Assembly (NCBI GenBank): GCA_965279195.1
Contig: CBDIHP010000042.1
Location: forward strand, 186,001-250,000
Reading direction: 5' to 3'
Length of the DNA stretch: 64,000 nt
Origin: CBDIHP01 sp965279195
Lineage (GTDB): Bacteria; Planctomycetota; Planctomycetia; Isosphaerales; Isosphaeraceae
The position numbers and the translations under genes are program-made. Below are positions 54,760 through 63,975 of the stretch, piece by piece. The notes under the pieces were generated by a model, which did not search any database, was not told the origin of the DNA, and was given only the letters and a program-made list of their open reading frames with translations. Position 1 is the first letter of the stretch; the number at the start of each line of letters is the position of its first letter.

Positions 54760-55828
54760 TCAATAGGAATCGGCCGAAAGGACCTCGCCGCCGGCCCGGG
54801 TCACCAGCGAGCGGATTACGGTCGTCGCGGTGCTGTCCTTGAGGAACCGCACGCTGCCGTCGCAGAACAGGACGTTCACGCCGCCCGGGTGGAAGCTGAA
54901 GCTCTCGTTGTTCGGGCCGCAGTCGTGGACGTTCCACGGGCAATTCGCGGGGCCGCCCATCGGGGTCCGGTTGTTGTTGATCCTGCGGGAGGACGCCCGA
55001 GGCCGTGTCCGGCTCGGCCCAACGCCAGTGGCGACGCGAGGTCAGGGTGACCGGGTCGAGGTAGCCGCCCGAGGTCTCCCAGTACTTCTCGCAACGGCCG
55101 TTGTCCTCGTAGACGGACCAGGTGTTCGAAGTGCCGTCGGTGATCGCGGCGATGGAGGCACCGCCGTAGTAGATGTCGATCTTGCCCTTGGACGGATCGA
55201 GGTGGACCTTCTTGTTCGCGGCCACCGTCGAGTCGCCGCCTGACAACTCTGTCATCAAACTGTTCGGGTACGGGGTCCCCATCGTGCCGGCGGCGGTCAG
55301 GAAGGCGTCGCCGCCCTTCTCGGTGCCGTCGGGGCGGATGTCGGTGTAGGGGACGGTGGCGTAGTCATCGGCCCCGTATCCCTGGGCATCGCGGCCGTTG
55401 GCTCGGCCGTCGAGGATTGCGTTCGACGGGCAGAGGAACACGTTCAGGGCGAAGGACGACGCCGTCTGGTTGTCGGGCTGGTTGTAGCGGAGGTCGAAGT
55501 TGAAGGCATTGAAGCCGGCCGTCTGCTCCATGAACGGCAGGATCATCGTGAACTGCGAGTGGTAGTCCTGCGTCTTGTGCAGCAGGCCGTCGGTCCAGGT
55601 GAACATGAACTCGCCCGCACGCGGGAAGGCGTTGTACGTGCTGGCGAAGTTGTGCTGGCCCAGGCCCATCTGCTTCAGGTTGTTGGTGCACTGGGCACGG
55701 CGGGCCGCCTCGCGGGCCGACTGGACGGCGGGCAGCAGCAGGGCGATGAGGACGGCGATGATGGCGATGACCACCAGCAGCTCGATGAGCGTGAAGCCAC
55801 GCGAGCGAATGCGACGGGACAGCGACAT
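54760..55828 (-). pseudogene. DUF1559 prepilin-like protein with one-base frameshift
   Basis: ATG 55828 opens a DUF1559 protein with the type IV prepilin signal ([20 protein letters not shown]) and the family's [20 protein letters not shown]. Near 54985, after TASGVLP, the frame is lost. The true end is in another frame, with [36 protein letters not shown] and a TGA at 54760. The length of 1069 bp is one base more than a multiple of three. Such proteins are exported, pilin-like and extremely common in planctomycetes. Confidence 0.75.
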
Positions 55829-55938
55829 GTGAGCGAACACTCCTGGGAAAGGGACCCGAAGGCATCGGGCCAGGGACAGGATGAAGGCCGCCGGGCACCA
55901 CGCCCGAATGGCCCGTCCTGGCGGGAACGTGGGATTGT

Positions 55939-56391
55939 TCAGCGGCGGTCGCGGGAGCCGCCGGATTTGGAGCGTAGGCTGATGGTGCCCAGGTCGTTCT
56001 TGCCCGGACTAACCTTCACGATGACCCCGGAGCTATCCGGATCGAGGAAGGCGGTCGGGATGGCTCCCTTCTTCGCTGCCTCGTCGGGCTCGATGTAGAC
56101 GCGGCTGTCGCCCTCGACCGCCCCGTCATTCTCGTTGTAGGTGGTGAGTGTGAAGCTGCCGTCGGGCTGGATTTTCCCCTTGGCTTTCACGCCCGGGGCC
56201 GCCACCGGCTCGAAGCAGATCGTGCCCGAGGTGACCGGCTTGCCCTCGGAGATGGCCACCTTGCCCGAGACCGGGTGGATCGGGAGCGTCGTACGACCGG
56301 GCTCCCCGCAGCCAGCGACCGTGACCATGAGCATCACGAGGCCAAATGCGTGGGGACACGTTGGCATGGCCATCTTCGCTATCAACTTCAT
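55939..56391 (-). CDS. small lipoprotein, carboxypeptidase-regulatory-like
   Basis: The 150-residue product has a lipobox (LMVTVAGCG) and a beta-sandwich domain ([43 protein letters not shown]) like transthyretin/carboxypeptidase-regulatory folds. This pair (DUF1559 gene plus small lipoprotein) recurs in planctomycete genomes. It is upstream of the DUF1559 gene on the same strand with 110 bp between. I chose ATG 56391 (MKLIAK...). Confidence 0.7.
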   Translation of the reverse strand: MKLIAKMAMPTCPHAFGLVMLMVTVAGCGEPGRTTLPIHPVSGKVAISEGKPVTSGTICFEPVAAPGVKAKGKIQPDGSFTLTTYNENDGAVEGDSRVYIEPDEAAKKGAIPTAFLDPDSSGVIVKVSPGKNDLGTISLRSKSGGSRDRR

Positions 56392-56949
56392 TGGAATCTC
56401 GAAGCCTGGGCAACAGAAGGACGGCGGATGCCTCACCCGCGTCGAGGAAGACGCCGGGACGCCCAGCACCGACACGCCGGTAAAAAAGTGAGGTGAGAGA
56501 AAATCTATCGTTTTCTAACGAAGGGCAGATGCAGTAAACATGAATCCTGCGAAAAGAAACCGTCAAGGAATTATGTGGAACTGATGCAGGCAAATCGAAA
56601 TACGCATCTTGGTGCTGAACTCCGCTTTGATGCAGGGACCTCAACACATGTCACTGTGATCTTGGTCGCCTCCGGGAACTCGGTAGCCATTTGGGTATTC
56701 CGATGTGCCACAGGACAAAAAGGTGGCCCTCCCCCGTCCGGCGTAAGGCCCAGCGGGGCAGGAGGAAGCCAGGTGCTCCCGAGCTACGAGCAGGACGCCT
56801 GCGATGCCCGCGTCGGTAGCAGCTTGCCCGGAAAAATCCACGAATCGCCCCTCGCTGCTCGGCAAGCGAAGCTACGAGGTGGGATGACGCCCCGAGTCGC
56901 CGGAATACCCCCGGCCGGTAGGGCGGAGCCAACCAAGTCCGAGCATCAG
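56392..56949. other. AT-rich divergent promoter region
   Basis: Between the leftward lipoprotein and the rightward primase-like gene lies the most AT-rich stretch of the island (56480-56610). It probably contains promoters for both directions. The frame of the primase-like gene extends into it (ATG 56884 with GAGGTG upstream), but the conserved domain starts after 56950. Confidence 0.5.
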
Positions 56950-58533
56950 ATGACGACGAAACCGAAGTGCCTCAAGCTCCAGCCCGACCGCATCCCCCCG
57001 GAGCTGGCGTCCAGGCCGCAGTGGGTCCCCTGGAAACTCCGTCAGAGGTCAGGGAAGTGGGAGAAGGTCCCGATCGATCTGAAGACCGGGAGGGCGGGTG
57101 GCGTCAACCAGGCCGTGATCATGCACACTCTCGAACAAGCCCAGAGCTACGGGGGCGACGGCGTCGGGTTCGTGTTCACCGAGTCTGATCCGTTTGTCGG
57201 AGTAGATCTGGACCAATGTCGCGACCCCATAACTGGGGCGATCGAGCCGCGGGCCAGGGAGATCATCCGCGAGCTGGACTCCTACACGGAGGTCTCCCCG
57301 AGCGGCACGGGCGTCAAGATCTTCATCCGGGGCGAGCCGCCGGTGTCGGGTAGCCGGAAGGGCCGGATCGAGATCTACTCGCTTGATCGATACTTCACGG
57401 TCACCGGGCACGTCCTGGAGGGCCACAGCGGCCGCCTGGAGGCCCGCCAGGCACAGCTCGACCGGATCCACGCCGAACACATCGGAGTCGCACCACGGGC
57501 TCCACAGGCCCCCTGGGCGGGGCCGAATCCGATGACGGACGAAGAGATCGTCGGGAGGATCCTCCGGCATCCGAAGTACGGCCGCCTCTGGGAGGGCGAC
57601 GCCGCCGGCTACGGCTCCCAGTCTGAGGGGGATCTGGCCCTCTGCGGGCACCTGGCGTTCTACGTCGGGCCGGACCCGGACCGCATGAAGAGGATCCTGA
57701 AGGCATGCCCGAGGACCCGGAGGGCGAAGTGGCGGAGGGATGACTACCTGGACCGCACCATCGAGCGGGCGATCCGGGGCCAGCAGCGGTTCTACGATCC
57801 GGCCTGGTCGCCCGGGTTGAACCAGAGGCACCAGGCTTATTCAGCTATCCAGGATGAGACAGGTTCAGAGATTAACACGCCTGAGCCGCCCCCTGTCGGA
57901 GTCGGCTCGACGCGGGCCCCGATCAGGGCGGAATCCGATCAGGACGCCCCTGCCGGGGCGTCGGTGGGGCAGGGAGGATGCCAGGCAGTCCAACTCGCCC
58001 TCGGCCTGGTCGACGTGATCGGCCGAGAGCCGGACTGGAGGGCGGCCTTCGTGCTGGCCCGGACGCTCATGACGATCTCGAAGGCGTCGCCCGAGCCCTA
58101 CCGGGACGCCGTGTTCGCCTTCTGCGAGCGGGCCGGGAGGCCGGCGGAGGATCTCTGGTATGCGTTCCTGGACGTCTGGCCGAGGGTCGAGCTGGCAGAG
58201 GGCGAGGACGCACTGGGCCTGGCGGTCGCCCAGGCCGAGGCGGAGCCGCTCCCGCCAAATCCCAATCGCGGCCCGGACTACGACCGGGTGGCGTCGATCG
58301 CCTACCACCTGGCCTCGGCCAATTCCCCTGCCCCCTTCTTCCTGCCCATACCGCGGCTGGCGAAGCTCATCGGGAAGTCCGCCACGACGGCCTCGAACAT
58401 CCTGAAGATTCTCCAGGCCGATGGAGTCATCCGCTGCGTCAAGGCCGAGTACAGCTTCGCGGAAGGCAGGGCGAGGGAGTTCGCCTACGTGGGGTATCGA
58501 TGCGACTCCCCCGAGGGGAGGCATTCGGCTTGA
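56950..58533 (+). CDS. NrS-1-type primase-polymerase-like protein
   Basis: The 527-residue product starts like phage NrS-1 polymerase-family proteins: RIPPELASRPQWVPWKLRQR, KWEKVPIDLKTGR, GDGVGFVFTESDPFVGVDLD with the metal-binding Asp86-x-Asp88, and PSGTGVKIFIRGE. A middle helical domain (~195-275) and a C-terminal winged helix (~465-510; RLAKLIGKSATTASNILKIL) follow. Together with the prim-pol gene near attL it suggests that the excised element can replicate. ATG 56884 is an alternative start. It converges with the next gene. Confidence 0.72.
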   Translation: MTTKPKCLKLQPDRIPPELASRPQWVPWKLRQRSGKWEKVPIDLKTGRAGGVNQAVIMHTLEQAQSYGGDGVGFVFTESDPFVGVDLDQCRDPITGAIEPRAREIIRELDSYTEVSPSGTGVKIFIRGEPPVSGSRKGRIEIYSLDRYFTVTGHVLEGHSGRLEARQAQLDRIHAEHIGVAPRAPQAPWAGPNPMTDEEIVGRILRHPKYGRLWEGDAAGYGSQSEGDLALCGHLAFYVGPDPDRMKRILKACPRTRRAKWRRDDYLDRTIERAIRGQQRFYDPAWSPGLNQRHQAYSAIQDETGSEINTPEPPPVGVGSTRAPIRAESDQDAPAGASVGQGGCQAVQLALGLVDVIGREPDWRAAFVLARTLMTISKASPEPYRDAVFAFCERAGRPAEDLWYAFLDVWPRVELAEGEDALGLAVAQAEAEPLPPNPNRGPDYDRVASIAYHLASANSPAPFFLPIPRLAKLIGKSATTASNILKILQADGVIRCVKAEYSFAEGRAREFAYVGYRCDSPEGRHSA

Positions 58534-58764
58534 TCGTCGAGCAACGGCCCCGGCGAGTTCGACCCTTTATGTCCGGGATGGCGGCCGGGCCTGCACCATT
58601 CGGGGGAGGCGATCCTGCCGGGCCGCCTCTCGCTGTCATCGCCGCCCCGGTTTGGCCACGCAGGGAGGGCCGGACCACTCCAACCGTCGGGTATCGTGAG
58701 GGGTGCATCCATTCGCGATCGGACACCCTCCGCGATGTGGACCTGACCGGGGAACCGGTCAAGT

Positions 58765-59808
58765 TCATCCACCGGGATGAGGCCCGGCTGCCGAATCATC
58801 ACGCCGGTTCGGGTACCAACCCGGGATGTCAGATAACTTCGCCCTCGTCGCGGCCTCCCAACCGACCCGGATCTCATGGCCGACGGCCCGGAACGCCGAC
58901 GCCGCGTCCTTGCCGTAGACGTAGCGGACCTCCCAGTCCCTCTGCAGGCTGTGTTCCACCAAGTAGAACCGGGGGGAGGAGAAGACTTCTCCTGCGGCGG
59001 GCTTCTCCCGGTCGTCATCCGGGGGCCGTGGTGGCCTGTCGTCATCCGGTGGCCGTGATTGCCCCATGTATTCGATCCGCTCATAAGCGACGCCCGCGAT
59101 CAGTCCCCGGTCCTTGAGGGGCTCGTGCAGCCGGTCGAGCCGCGACGGCGACGCCTCCAACCCCCTGCCCCGTCGCAGCGGCAAGTACTGGCAGATATCG
59201 GAGTAGAGCAGCGTCGCGGTCGAGCGGCGTCCCAATGTGGCGAGGATCTCGTATAGGCGTGCCGACGCCGGCGGCAGGTCGCGGAGCAGGTCCCGTCGCA
59301 GCCGGATCGACCAGGCCGCCCCGCGGGCCCACTCGAGGTAGGCGTCGCTCGGCCGGATGTAGACGGCGTCGGCCACCTTCCTCCCCGGCAACCGTTCGTC
59401 GGGCAGGAACACGTCGTACCGGTTCTGGAAGTCGTGCGGGCCCCGGCCGACCCTGAGCTGCACCGCGGCATTGTCCCTGAGTGCGTTCACGATGGCCGTC
59501 GTGTTGCCCTCCCCGGACCCGATCTGCTTGGCGATCGACCGGAGGCTCCCCAGGCGGATGAGCCGGCCCTTCCTCGCGAGCCCGGGATCGGCGTGGAGGG
59601 CGGGATACACGACCAGTTTGTCGACCTTCATCCCGATGGCACCGGGGGGCCGCGGCGGCCGGCCGTAATTCAAATGCCAGTACGAGTAGTGGGATTCCCA
59701 GACGAAGTCGATGTAGAGCCCTCGCCAGGGGGCCGGGGCGGTCGAGATCCAATGGACCGGGAACCTGGCCAGTCGCAGGTTCGACGGCACGTATTCGTGT
59801 TCTGCCAT
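58765..59808 (-). CDS. hypothetical protein, possibly replication-initiator-like
   Basis: The 347-residue product has no family I can name. It has helix-rich N-terminal and central parts with winged-helix-like segments (LRSIAKQIGSGEGNTTAIVNAL; ATLLYSDICQYLPLRRG). A low-complexity repeat follows (RPPDDDRPPRPPDDDREK, with repeats also at DNA level). It converges with the primase-like gene. A 1-kb noncoding region lies upstream of its start, which suits a replication or partition protein bound to an origin, but this is inference. Confidence 0.5.
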   Translation of the reverse strand: MAEHEYVPSNLRLARFPVHWISTAPAPWRGLYIDFVWESHYSYWHLNYGRPPRPPGAIGMKVDKLVVYPALHADPGLARKGRLIRLGSLRSIAKQIGSGEGNTTAIVNALRDNAAVQLRVGRGPHDFQNRYDVFLPDERLPGRKVADAVYIRPSDAYLEWARGAAWSIRLRRDLLRDLPPASARLYEILATLGRRSTATLLYSDICQYLPLRRGRGLEASPSRLDRLHEPLKDRGLIAGVAYERIEYMGQSRPPDDDRPPRPPDDDREKPAAGEVFSSPRFYLVEHSLQRDWEVRYVYGKDAASAFRAVGHEIRVGWEAATRAKLSDIPGWYPNRRDDSAAGPHPGG

Positions 59809-60865
59809 GAGAATCGCCCTCCGCTTGACGATGCAGAAAATGAAGGCAAATAGGGTGCCTCAGACAGATCAGTGCACATCGAGTCCCCCTACAGTCATCG
59901 ACGCGGGACGGCTGGGCCTTCCCCCAAGGTCACGCACGACCAATTCGAGATCATCCGACAGAGCAGTGCACCCAGTGACTTGATCCCGGTATCGCCGACA
60001 ACGATTCAGGGCGGTCAGGCGGACATCGTCCACGTACGACAGCGAATCAGTGCGGGGCCGCCAGTCAGAGGCACGATTTTTCCCGGTCAAATAGCTAAGT
60101 GCCTCGGTCCAGAGCCGCCGGGTTTGGACGAAGCAGTGCGGAAGGACGGAATCGCGGTTGGGCCCGAACCGAAAGAGTGCAGTCTCTGCGAATTGAAGAT
60201 TCCCCGTCTCGCGGATCAGGGCGATGGCTCAAGACCCGTCCACATTTGGATGGGGCCGTGCCTGAGGATGACCCGGCGGGTGATGCGGCCGACAGTCGCC
60301 ACGACGGATCAGTGCGATCAGGCGACAGCCCGGAACGAGATGAACCAAGCTCGGTCCTCCGGTTGAGGGGCAGGAGGAGCCTCGTCGAAGGACGAATGGC
60401 GGCTAACCACCCCCGATGAATATCCCGGCCGAGGGAGCGAAGCGAGGGCATCCACGTTGGCTCGTAGCCGCTCCAACTGAAGCGTTCGTGCAGGAGCGGC
60501 CCGAGCGGAGAGTGCCAAGAGCACAAAGTGCATGCATGCATGCATAAGGGGGAGCCTTGAGCCGTCCCGTTTGGGCCTGGATGCCCCTTCCCCTCTCACG
60601 GGACTGGGGCTCCATCGGCCGGAACATAAAAGCCACCCCCTTCCTCCGGGGGCCACGGGACTAGGGCCGCGATGGGGCGGTCGAAACCCTTGGGCCCACA
60701 AGTGAGCGAGAAGGAAACGATCGGCAACAGGAGCCGTCGGACCTCCTCCTCAACGAGCGTGGGCCGGACGTCGGCCCCGTGAACGAAAGCAGGCCGCACG
60801 ACCAGGTCGGACGACGTGGTTCAGACGCCCGGCCTCGGGAGCCCCACTCGCGAGAGACGCCACCC
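59809..60865. other. 1-kb region without a supported gene
   Basis: Frames here are short and poorly biased. It contains a run of GCAT (60529-60545), giving the self-complementary ATGCATGCATGCAT. As the longest gene-free stretch of the island, beside a possible initiator and near primase-like genes, it is a candidate origin region. Confidence 0.4.
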
Positions 60866-61126
60866 ATGAGCACGGTACGCAGGAGATCAATCCGCAAACC
60901 CAGCCCCCCCGTGACCTGGCCGAGTTGGACGGATCGGGACATCTGGCAGATCTCGCCAACTCCGGACGACGCCGGCCCCTACGAGCCGCCGAGTGACGAG
61001 GATCGCCTATGGGCCGCCGAACACCTCAACGATGATGTGGAGGTCATCCCCGACAACACCACCCTCGAAGAACTCGCCGAAATGCATGCGGCGATGGCCC
61101 GGATGGAACGCGGGCTCAAGGACTGA
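60866..61126 (+). CDS. small protein of unknown function
   Basis: The 86-residue acidic product has a basic N-terminus (MSTVRRRSIRKPS), then WPSWTDRDIWQISPTPD and a helical C-terminus (TTLEELAEMHAAMARMERGL). Its coding bias fits that of the island. It lies 70 bp before the DUF932-like gene on the same strand. No function is evident. Confidence 0.5.
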   Translation: MSTVRRRSIRKPSPPVTWPSWTDRDIWQISPTPDDAGPYEPPSDEDRLWAAEHLNDDVEVIPDNTTLEELAEMHAAMARMERGLKD

Positions 61127-61196
61127 ACGACGACCGGGGGCCGGGCCCTCCCCTGCCCCCTTCTCATCCTCGAATGACTCCAGGAGGTACTTCATC

Positions 61197-61991
61197 ATGT
61201 CCGCGAACGCGAATCTGATCGTCCACGCTGGCGGCATCCGCCGTACCCGTCAGGAACTCGCCGGACTATTCACCCCGCCGCCCACGGCGACGTGGCGGCC
61301 GGTGCCCCATGCCGAACTCGTCGAGGCCCTCCTGGCTGGCCTGCACCGCCAGGGGGTCGAAGTCGTCAGGGAGGACTTTTGCACGCTCGGGAGGGACGAT
61401 TCGAAGCTGCTCGGTACGCTCGACCTCCGTGTCCATGGCTTGAATACGCAGGATTACGGCATGGGCCTGGGTCTGCGAGCCTCGAATGACAAGTCGGTGG
61501 CGATCCAGCTGGTCGCTGCCGCGAGGGTCTTCGTCTGCGACAACTGGGCGTTCTCCGGCTCGGCCGGGGCGACGTTCCTCCGCCGCAAGCACACCAGCCG
61601 GCTCAACCTGCGGGCGGTGATCCCCCAGGCGGTCGACGACTTCCTCGAACGGGCGGGGGCATTCAAGCTCGACGTCGAGAGGATGCGTGAGACGGCGATC
61701 GCCGACGGCCGGGCGAAGGAGATCCTGCACGACGCCTTCGCCACCCGGGCGATGCCCTTGCGGCTCTTCCCGATCGCCTCGAACCTGTACTTCGACGACG
61801 AGGTCCAGGCCGAGAAGTTCCCCGACCGGACGCTGTGGTCGCTGAACAACGCCCTGACCGAGGTGGTCAAGCTCCTCAAGCCGGCCCCCCAGGCGGAGTC
61901 GGGCCTCCGCATCGGTCGGCTGTTCGGCCGGCTGGCCGCACGGCCCACGGTGGAAGTGCAGGGAGCAGTGGAGGCCGACTGGGTCATCTGA
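61197..61991 (+). CDS. DUF932-like protein
   Basis: The 264-residue product has the layout of the DUF932 family found in phages, plasmids and islands: LVEALLAGLHRQGVEVVREDF, LGLRASNDKSVAIQLVAAARVFVCDNW, then the helical ILHDAFATRAMPLRLFPIAS. Start ATG 61197 has AGGAGGT upstream. The biochemical role of DUF932 is unknown. It is the last gene before attR. Confidence 0.72.
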   Translation: MSANANLIVHAGGIRRTRQELAGLFTPPPTATWRPVPHAELVEALLAGLHRQGVEVVREDFCTLGRDDSKLLGTLDLRVHGLNTQDYGMGLGLRASNDKSVAIQLVAAARVFVCDNWAFSGSAGATFLRRKHTSRLNLRAVIPQAVDDFLERAGAFKLDVERMRETAIADGRAKEILHDAFATRAMPLRLFPIASNLYFDDEVQAEKFPDRTLWSLNNALTEVVKLLKPAPQAESGLRIGRLFGRLAARPTVEVQGAVEADWVI

Positions 61992-62145
61992 TCTAGGGGT
62001 CTGGCTCGGGCGGTGGAAAAATCCGCCCGGGCCCCCCTGCCCCGATCTCCCTCACGCGGTCGAGCAAGGGCCACTGCAAGGCCCGGAAGGCATCCGGCTT
62101 CGAGCATGCGTCGGGCCCATCACACACTTCGCCCAGAGGCGTAAG

Positions 62146-62166
62146 TTTTGTCCGCTTTTTGTCCGC
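62146..62166. promoter_or_regulatory. right candidate integrase arm-type sites
   Basis: Two direct copies of TTTTGTCCGC (62146-62155 and 62157-62166), the same motif, orientation and near-identical spacing as near attL. They lie 123 bp before attR. Confidence 0.55.
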
Positions 62167-62223
62167 GGCCGTTACCGAATCGTGACCGAAACGTCCCCCT
62201 GATTCCACGCGATCGGCCCTCTG

Positions 62224-62251
62224 AAACCCCTTTGGGCAAAGGGGTTTTCAC
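62224..62251 (+). terminator. rho-independent terminator before attR
   Basis: AAACCCCTTT-GGGC-AAAGGGGTTT, a 10-bp stem followed by T and then a T-run (CGCTTTTTCG). It probably ends the DUF932-side transcript. Confidence 0.65.
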
Positions 62252-62288
62252 GCTTTTTCGCAGACTTTCATGATCACCCGCTTCCATT

Positions 62289-62332
62289 TTCCCAAGCTGG
62301 ACGTCAGGGGTTCGAATCCCCTCGCCCGCTCT
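62289..62332. other. attR: duplicate 3' part of tRNA-Gly
   Basis: An exact 44-bp copy of 33991-34034. It contains no 5' half of a tRNA, so it is an attachment site and not a second tRNA gene. Confidence 0.92.
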
Positions 62333-62501
62333 GTTAAAGCCTTTCACGGCAACGACTTCCGGCTCGTCGATTCTGTGGCGATTCAGGAGTTCGAGGTTGT
62401 GACGATTTGTGTGACGATCTGGTCCGCTTGCAAGCGTCTCTCGTGACCGTGTGTCCGGGGACGCCTTTCGTTTTTGCCGTCAACCGATCGTTGCATTCGT
62501 A

Positions 62502-62512
62502 GCAGATTCGCA
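62502..62512. repeat. target-site duplication, left
   Basis: GCAGATTCGCA directly flanks the left inverted repeat of the IS and is repeated at 63740-63750. Confidence 0.8.
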
Positions 62513-62513
62513 T

Positions 62514-62536
62514 CGTGGCCGATCAGTGTCGCACGG
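62514..62536 (+). repeat. IS left terminal inverted repeat
   Basis: 23 bp, the exact reverse complement of 63715-63737. Confidence 0.85.
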
Positions 62537-62614
62537 CACCCGAGCATTGGTCTATCATTCGGAAGTGACACAACTGGCCATCAGCCTTGAGGATCGCATC
62601 GGCGGAGCCGCACC

Positions 62615-63728
62615 ATGGACGACCTCTCTCGCTTCTGCTGCCTGAATTCTCAGTGCCTCGAACATGGCAAGCGTGGGGCCGGAAATCTGACGGTGACCAG
62701 CCGCTATGGTCCCGAGAAGTCCCGACGCATGCTCCGCTGCCAGGCTTGCAAGGCCCGATTCTCCGAGCGCAAAGGGACGCCACTCTTCGACTCGCGACTG
62801 CCGCCGGAGAAGATCGAATCGGTCCTGGAGCATATCGCCGAAGGCTGCGGCGTCCGACAGACGGGTCGGCTCTGCAAGGTCGATCGCGGCACCGTCGGCC
62901 GCCTGAGTCGGGTCGCTGGCGAGCATTCCCACGACCTCCACGACGAGTTGGTCGCGATTTCCCCCCCTCACGCGCGAGGCCCAGTTCGATGAGAAGTGGT
63001 CGTTCGTGGCCAAGAAGGAGAAGAATTGCGACGAGACCGAGCCGGCCGATGACCGCAAGGGAGACACCTGGGACCACGTCGCGATCGATGCCGAGAGCCG
63101 GTTGGTGATCAGCGTCGTGGCCGGCGAGCGGACGGCCGAGAATGTCGTCGCGGTGGTCAACGAGTTCAAGCGACGCACCGGGGGCCGTCTGATGGACCTG
63201 ATCACCACCGACGGCTATCTGGCCTACGAGGACGCGTTGCTTGAGGCGTACGGGGAGACGATCACGCCGCCCCGGACCGGCAAGCGAGGACGCCCCAGGG
63301 CCCCTTACAAGGTCGCGCCCAAGGGCCTGACCTATGCCGTGGTGGAGAAGACACGAGAGAAGGGTCGGGTGGTGGCGATCGCCACGCGAGTGGTCTTCGG
63401 GACGATGGCTGCGGTGATCGCGGCCCTGGGGATGTCGAGGGTGAGCCGGTCGATCAACACGTCGTTCGTGCGTCAGAACGGGACGGATCGGCACCGAAAC
63501 GCGAGGAAGGCCCGCAAGACGTACCGGTTCAGCAAGGACTGGCGTCATCACGAGTCGGTGACCTATCTGACGATGTATGTGTACAATTTCTGCTGGCCGG
63601 TTCGGACCTTACGGATCAAAGCTGACAAAGGCATCTGGCGGAAGAGGAGCCCGGCGATAGCGGCCGGGTTGGCGGATCATGTCTGGTCAATTCCCGAATG
63701 GCTGGCGTTCCCATCCGTGCGACACTGA
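62615..63728 (+). pseudogene. IS1-like transposase split by a +1 shift at C7
   Basis: The first frame (62615-62992) has a zinc ribbon (FCCLNSQC, then MLRCQACKARF) and a helix-turn-helix (GCGVRQTGRLCKVDRGTVGRL). The second frame continues with LTREAQFDEKWSFVAKKEKNC and a DDE-type catalytic core (HVAIDAESRLVISVV; LITTDGYLAYEDALLE), then RFSKDWRHHESVTYL. The frames join at a run of seven C (62961-62967); six C would give one open frame. It is either a decayed gene or one needing slippage, which IS1 relatives use. The second frame alone opens at 63006. Confidence 0.75.
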
Positions 63729-63737
63729 TCGGCCACG
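63715..63737 (-). repeat. IS right terminal inverted repeat
   Basis: It overlaps the last codons of the transposase gene and matches the left end over all 23 bp. Confidence 0.85.
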
Positions 63738-63739
63738 AG

Positions 63740-63750
63740 GCAGATTCGCA
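63740..63750. repeat. target-site duplication, right
   Basis: The second copy of GCAGATTCGCA, directly after the IS. Confidence 0.8.
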
Positions 63751-63768
63751 CTCGGCCTCAATTCAGCC

Positions 63769-63975
63769 CTACGTCGGCTTTCGCCTTCTCAGAAGCATCC
63801 AAACAGGCTCTTGAACCTTCCCTCGACCCTCGGGGATTATCCGAAGGCCGAGGCGGTTCGAGGCGGGAAATGGGCGGGTCAGATGGCATTCAGCATGTCG
63901 CTCTGGGAGGTCAGGGACGGCCGCCTCGGCAAACTTCCCAATCAAAAGCTCCACAGCGAGCAGCACCTCGATCAT
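63769..63975 (-). CDS. possible small hypothetical protein
   Basis: A 68-codon frame (MIEVLLAVELLIGKFAEAAVP, then PERHAECHL) with plausible codon use. It starts near the window edge, and a short GC-rich palindrome lies upstream. No family is recognised and it could be a chance frame. Confidence 0.3.
   Translation of the reverse strand: MIEVLLAVELLIGKFAEAAVPDLPERHAECHLTRPFPASNRLGLRIIPEGRGKVQEPVWMLLRRRKPT

Larger units (their letters stand above)
34035..62332. mobile_element. tRNA-Gly-integrated genomic island carrying arsenic/chromate genes
   Basis: A 28,298-bp element bounded by the 44-bp direct repeat at attL and attR. An integrase gene is next to attL, an excisionase-like gene beside it, and paired candidate integrase arm sites lie at both ends. 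It carries replication-like genes (two primase-polymerases), a large nuclease-like/NTPase gene, metal-resistance genes and several broken genes. No capsid, terminase or conjugation genes are seen, so it is an integrative element of unknown transfer mode. Confidence 0.88.
62513..63739 (+). mobile_element. IS1-like insertion sequence
   Basis: A 1.2-kb element with perfect 23-bp terminal inverted repeats (62514-62536 and 63715-63737; outer end CGTGGCCGATCAGTG). It is flanked by an 11-bp direct repeat, GCAGATTCGCA, and encodes a transposase in two frames. It lies outside the island, 180 bp from attR. Confidence 0.85.

Noticed and set aside
62289..62332. Second tRNA-Gly gene
   Set aside because: Only the 3' part (anticodon loop onward) is present, with no acceptor 5' strand or D arm. 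It is the attR copy.
34035..62332. Prophage
   Set aside because: No capsid, portal, terminase, tail or lysis genes are visible, although the integrase and primases are phage-like.
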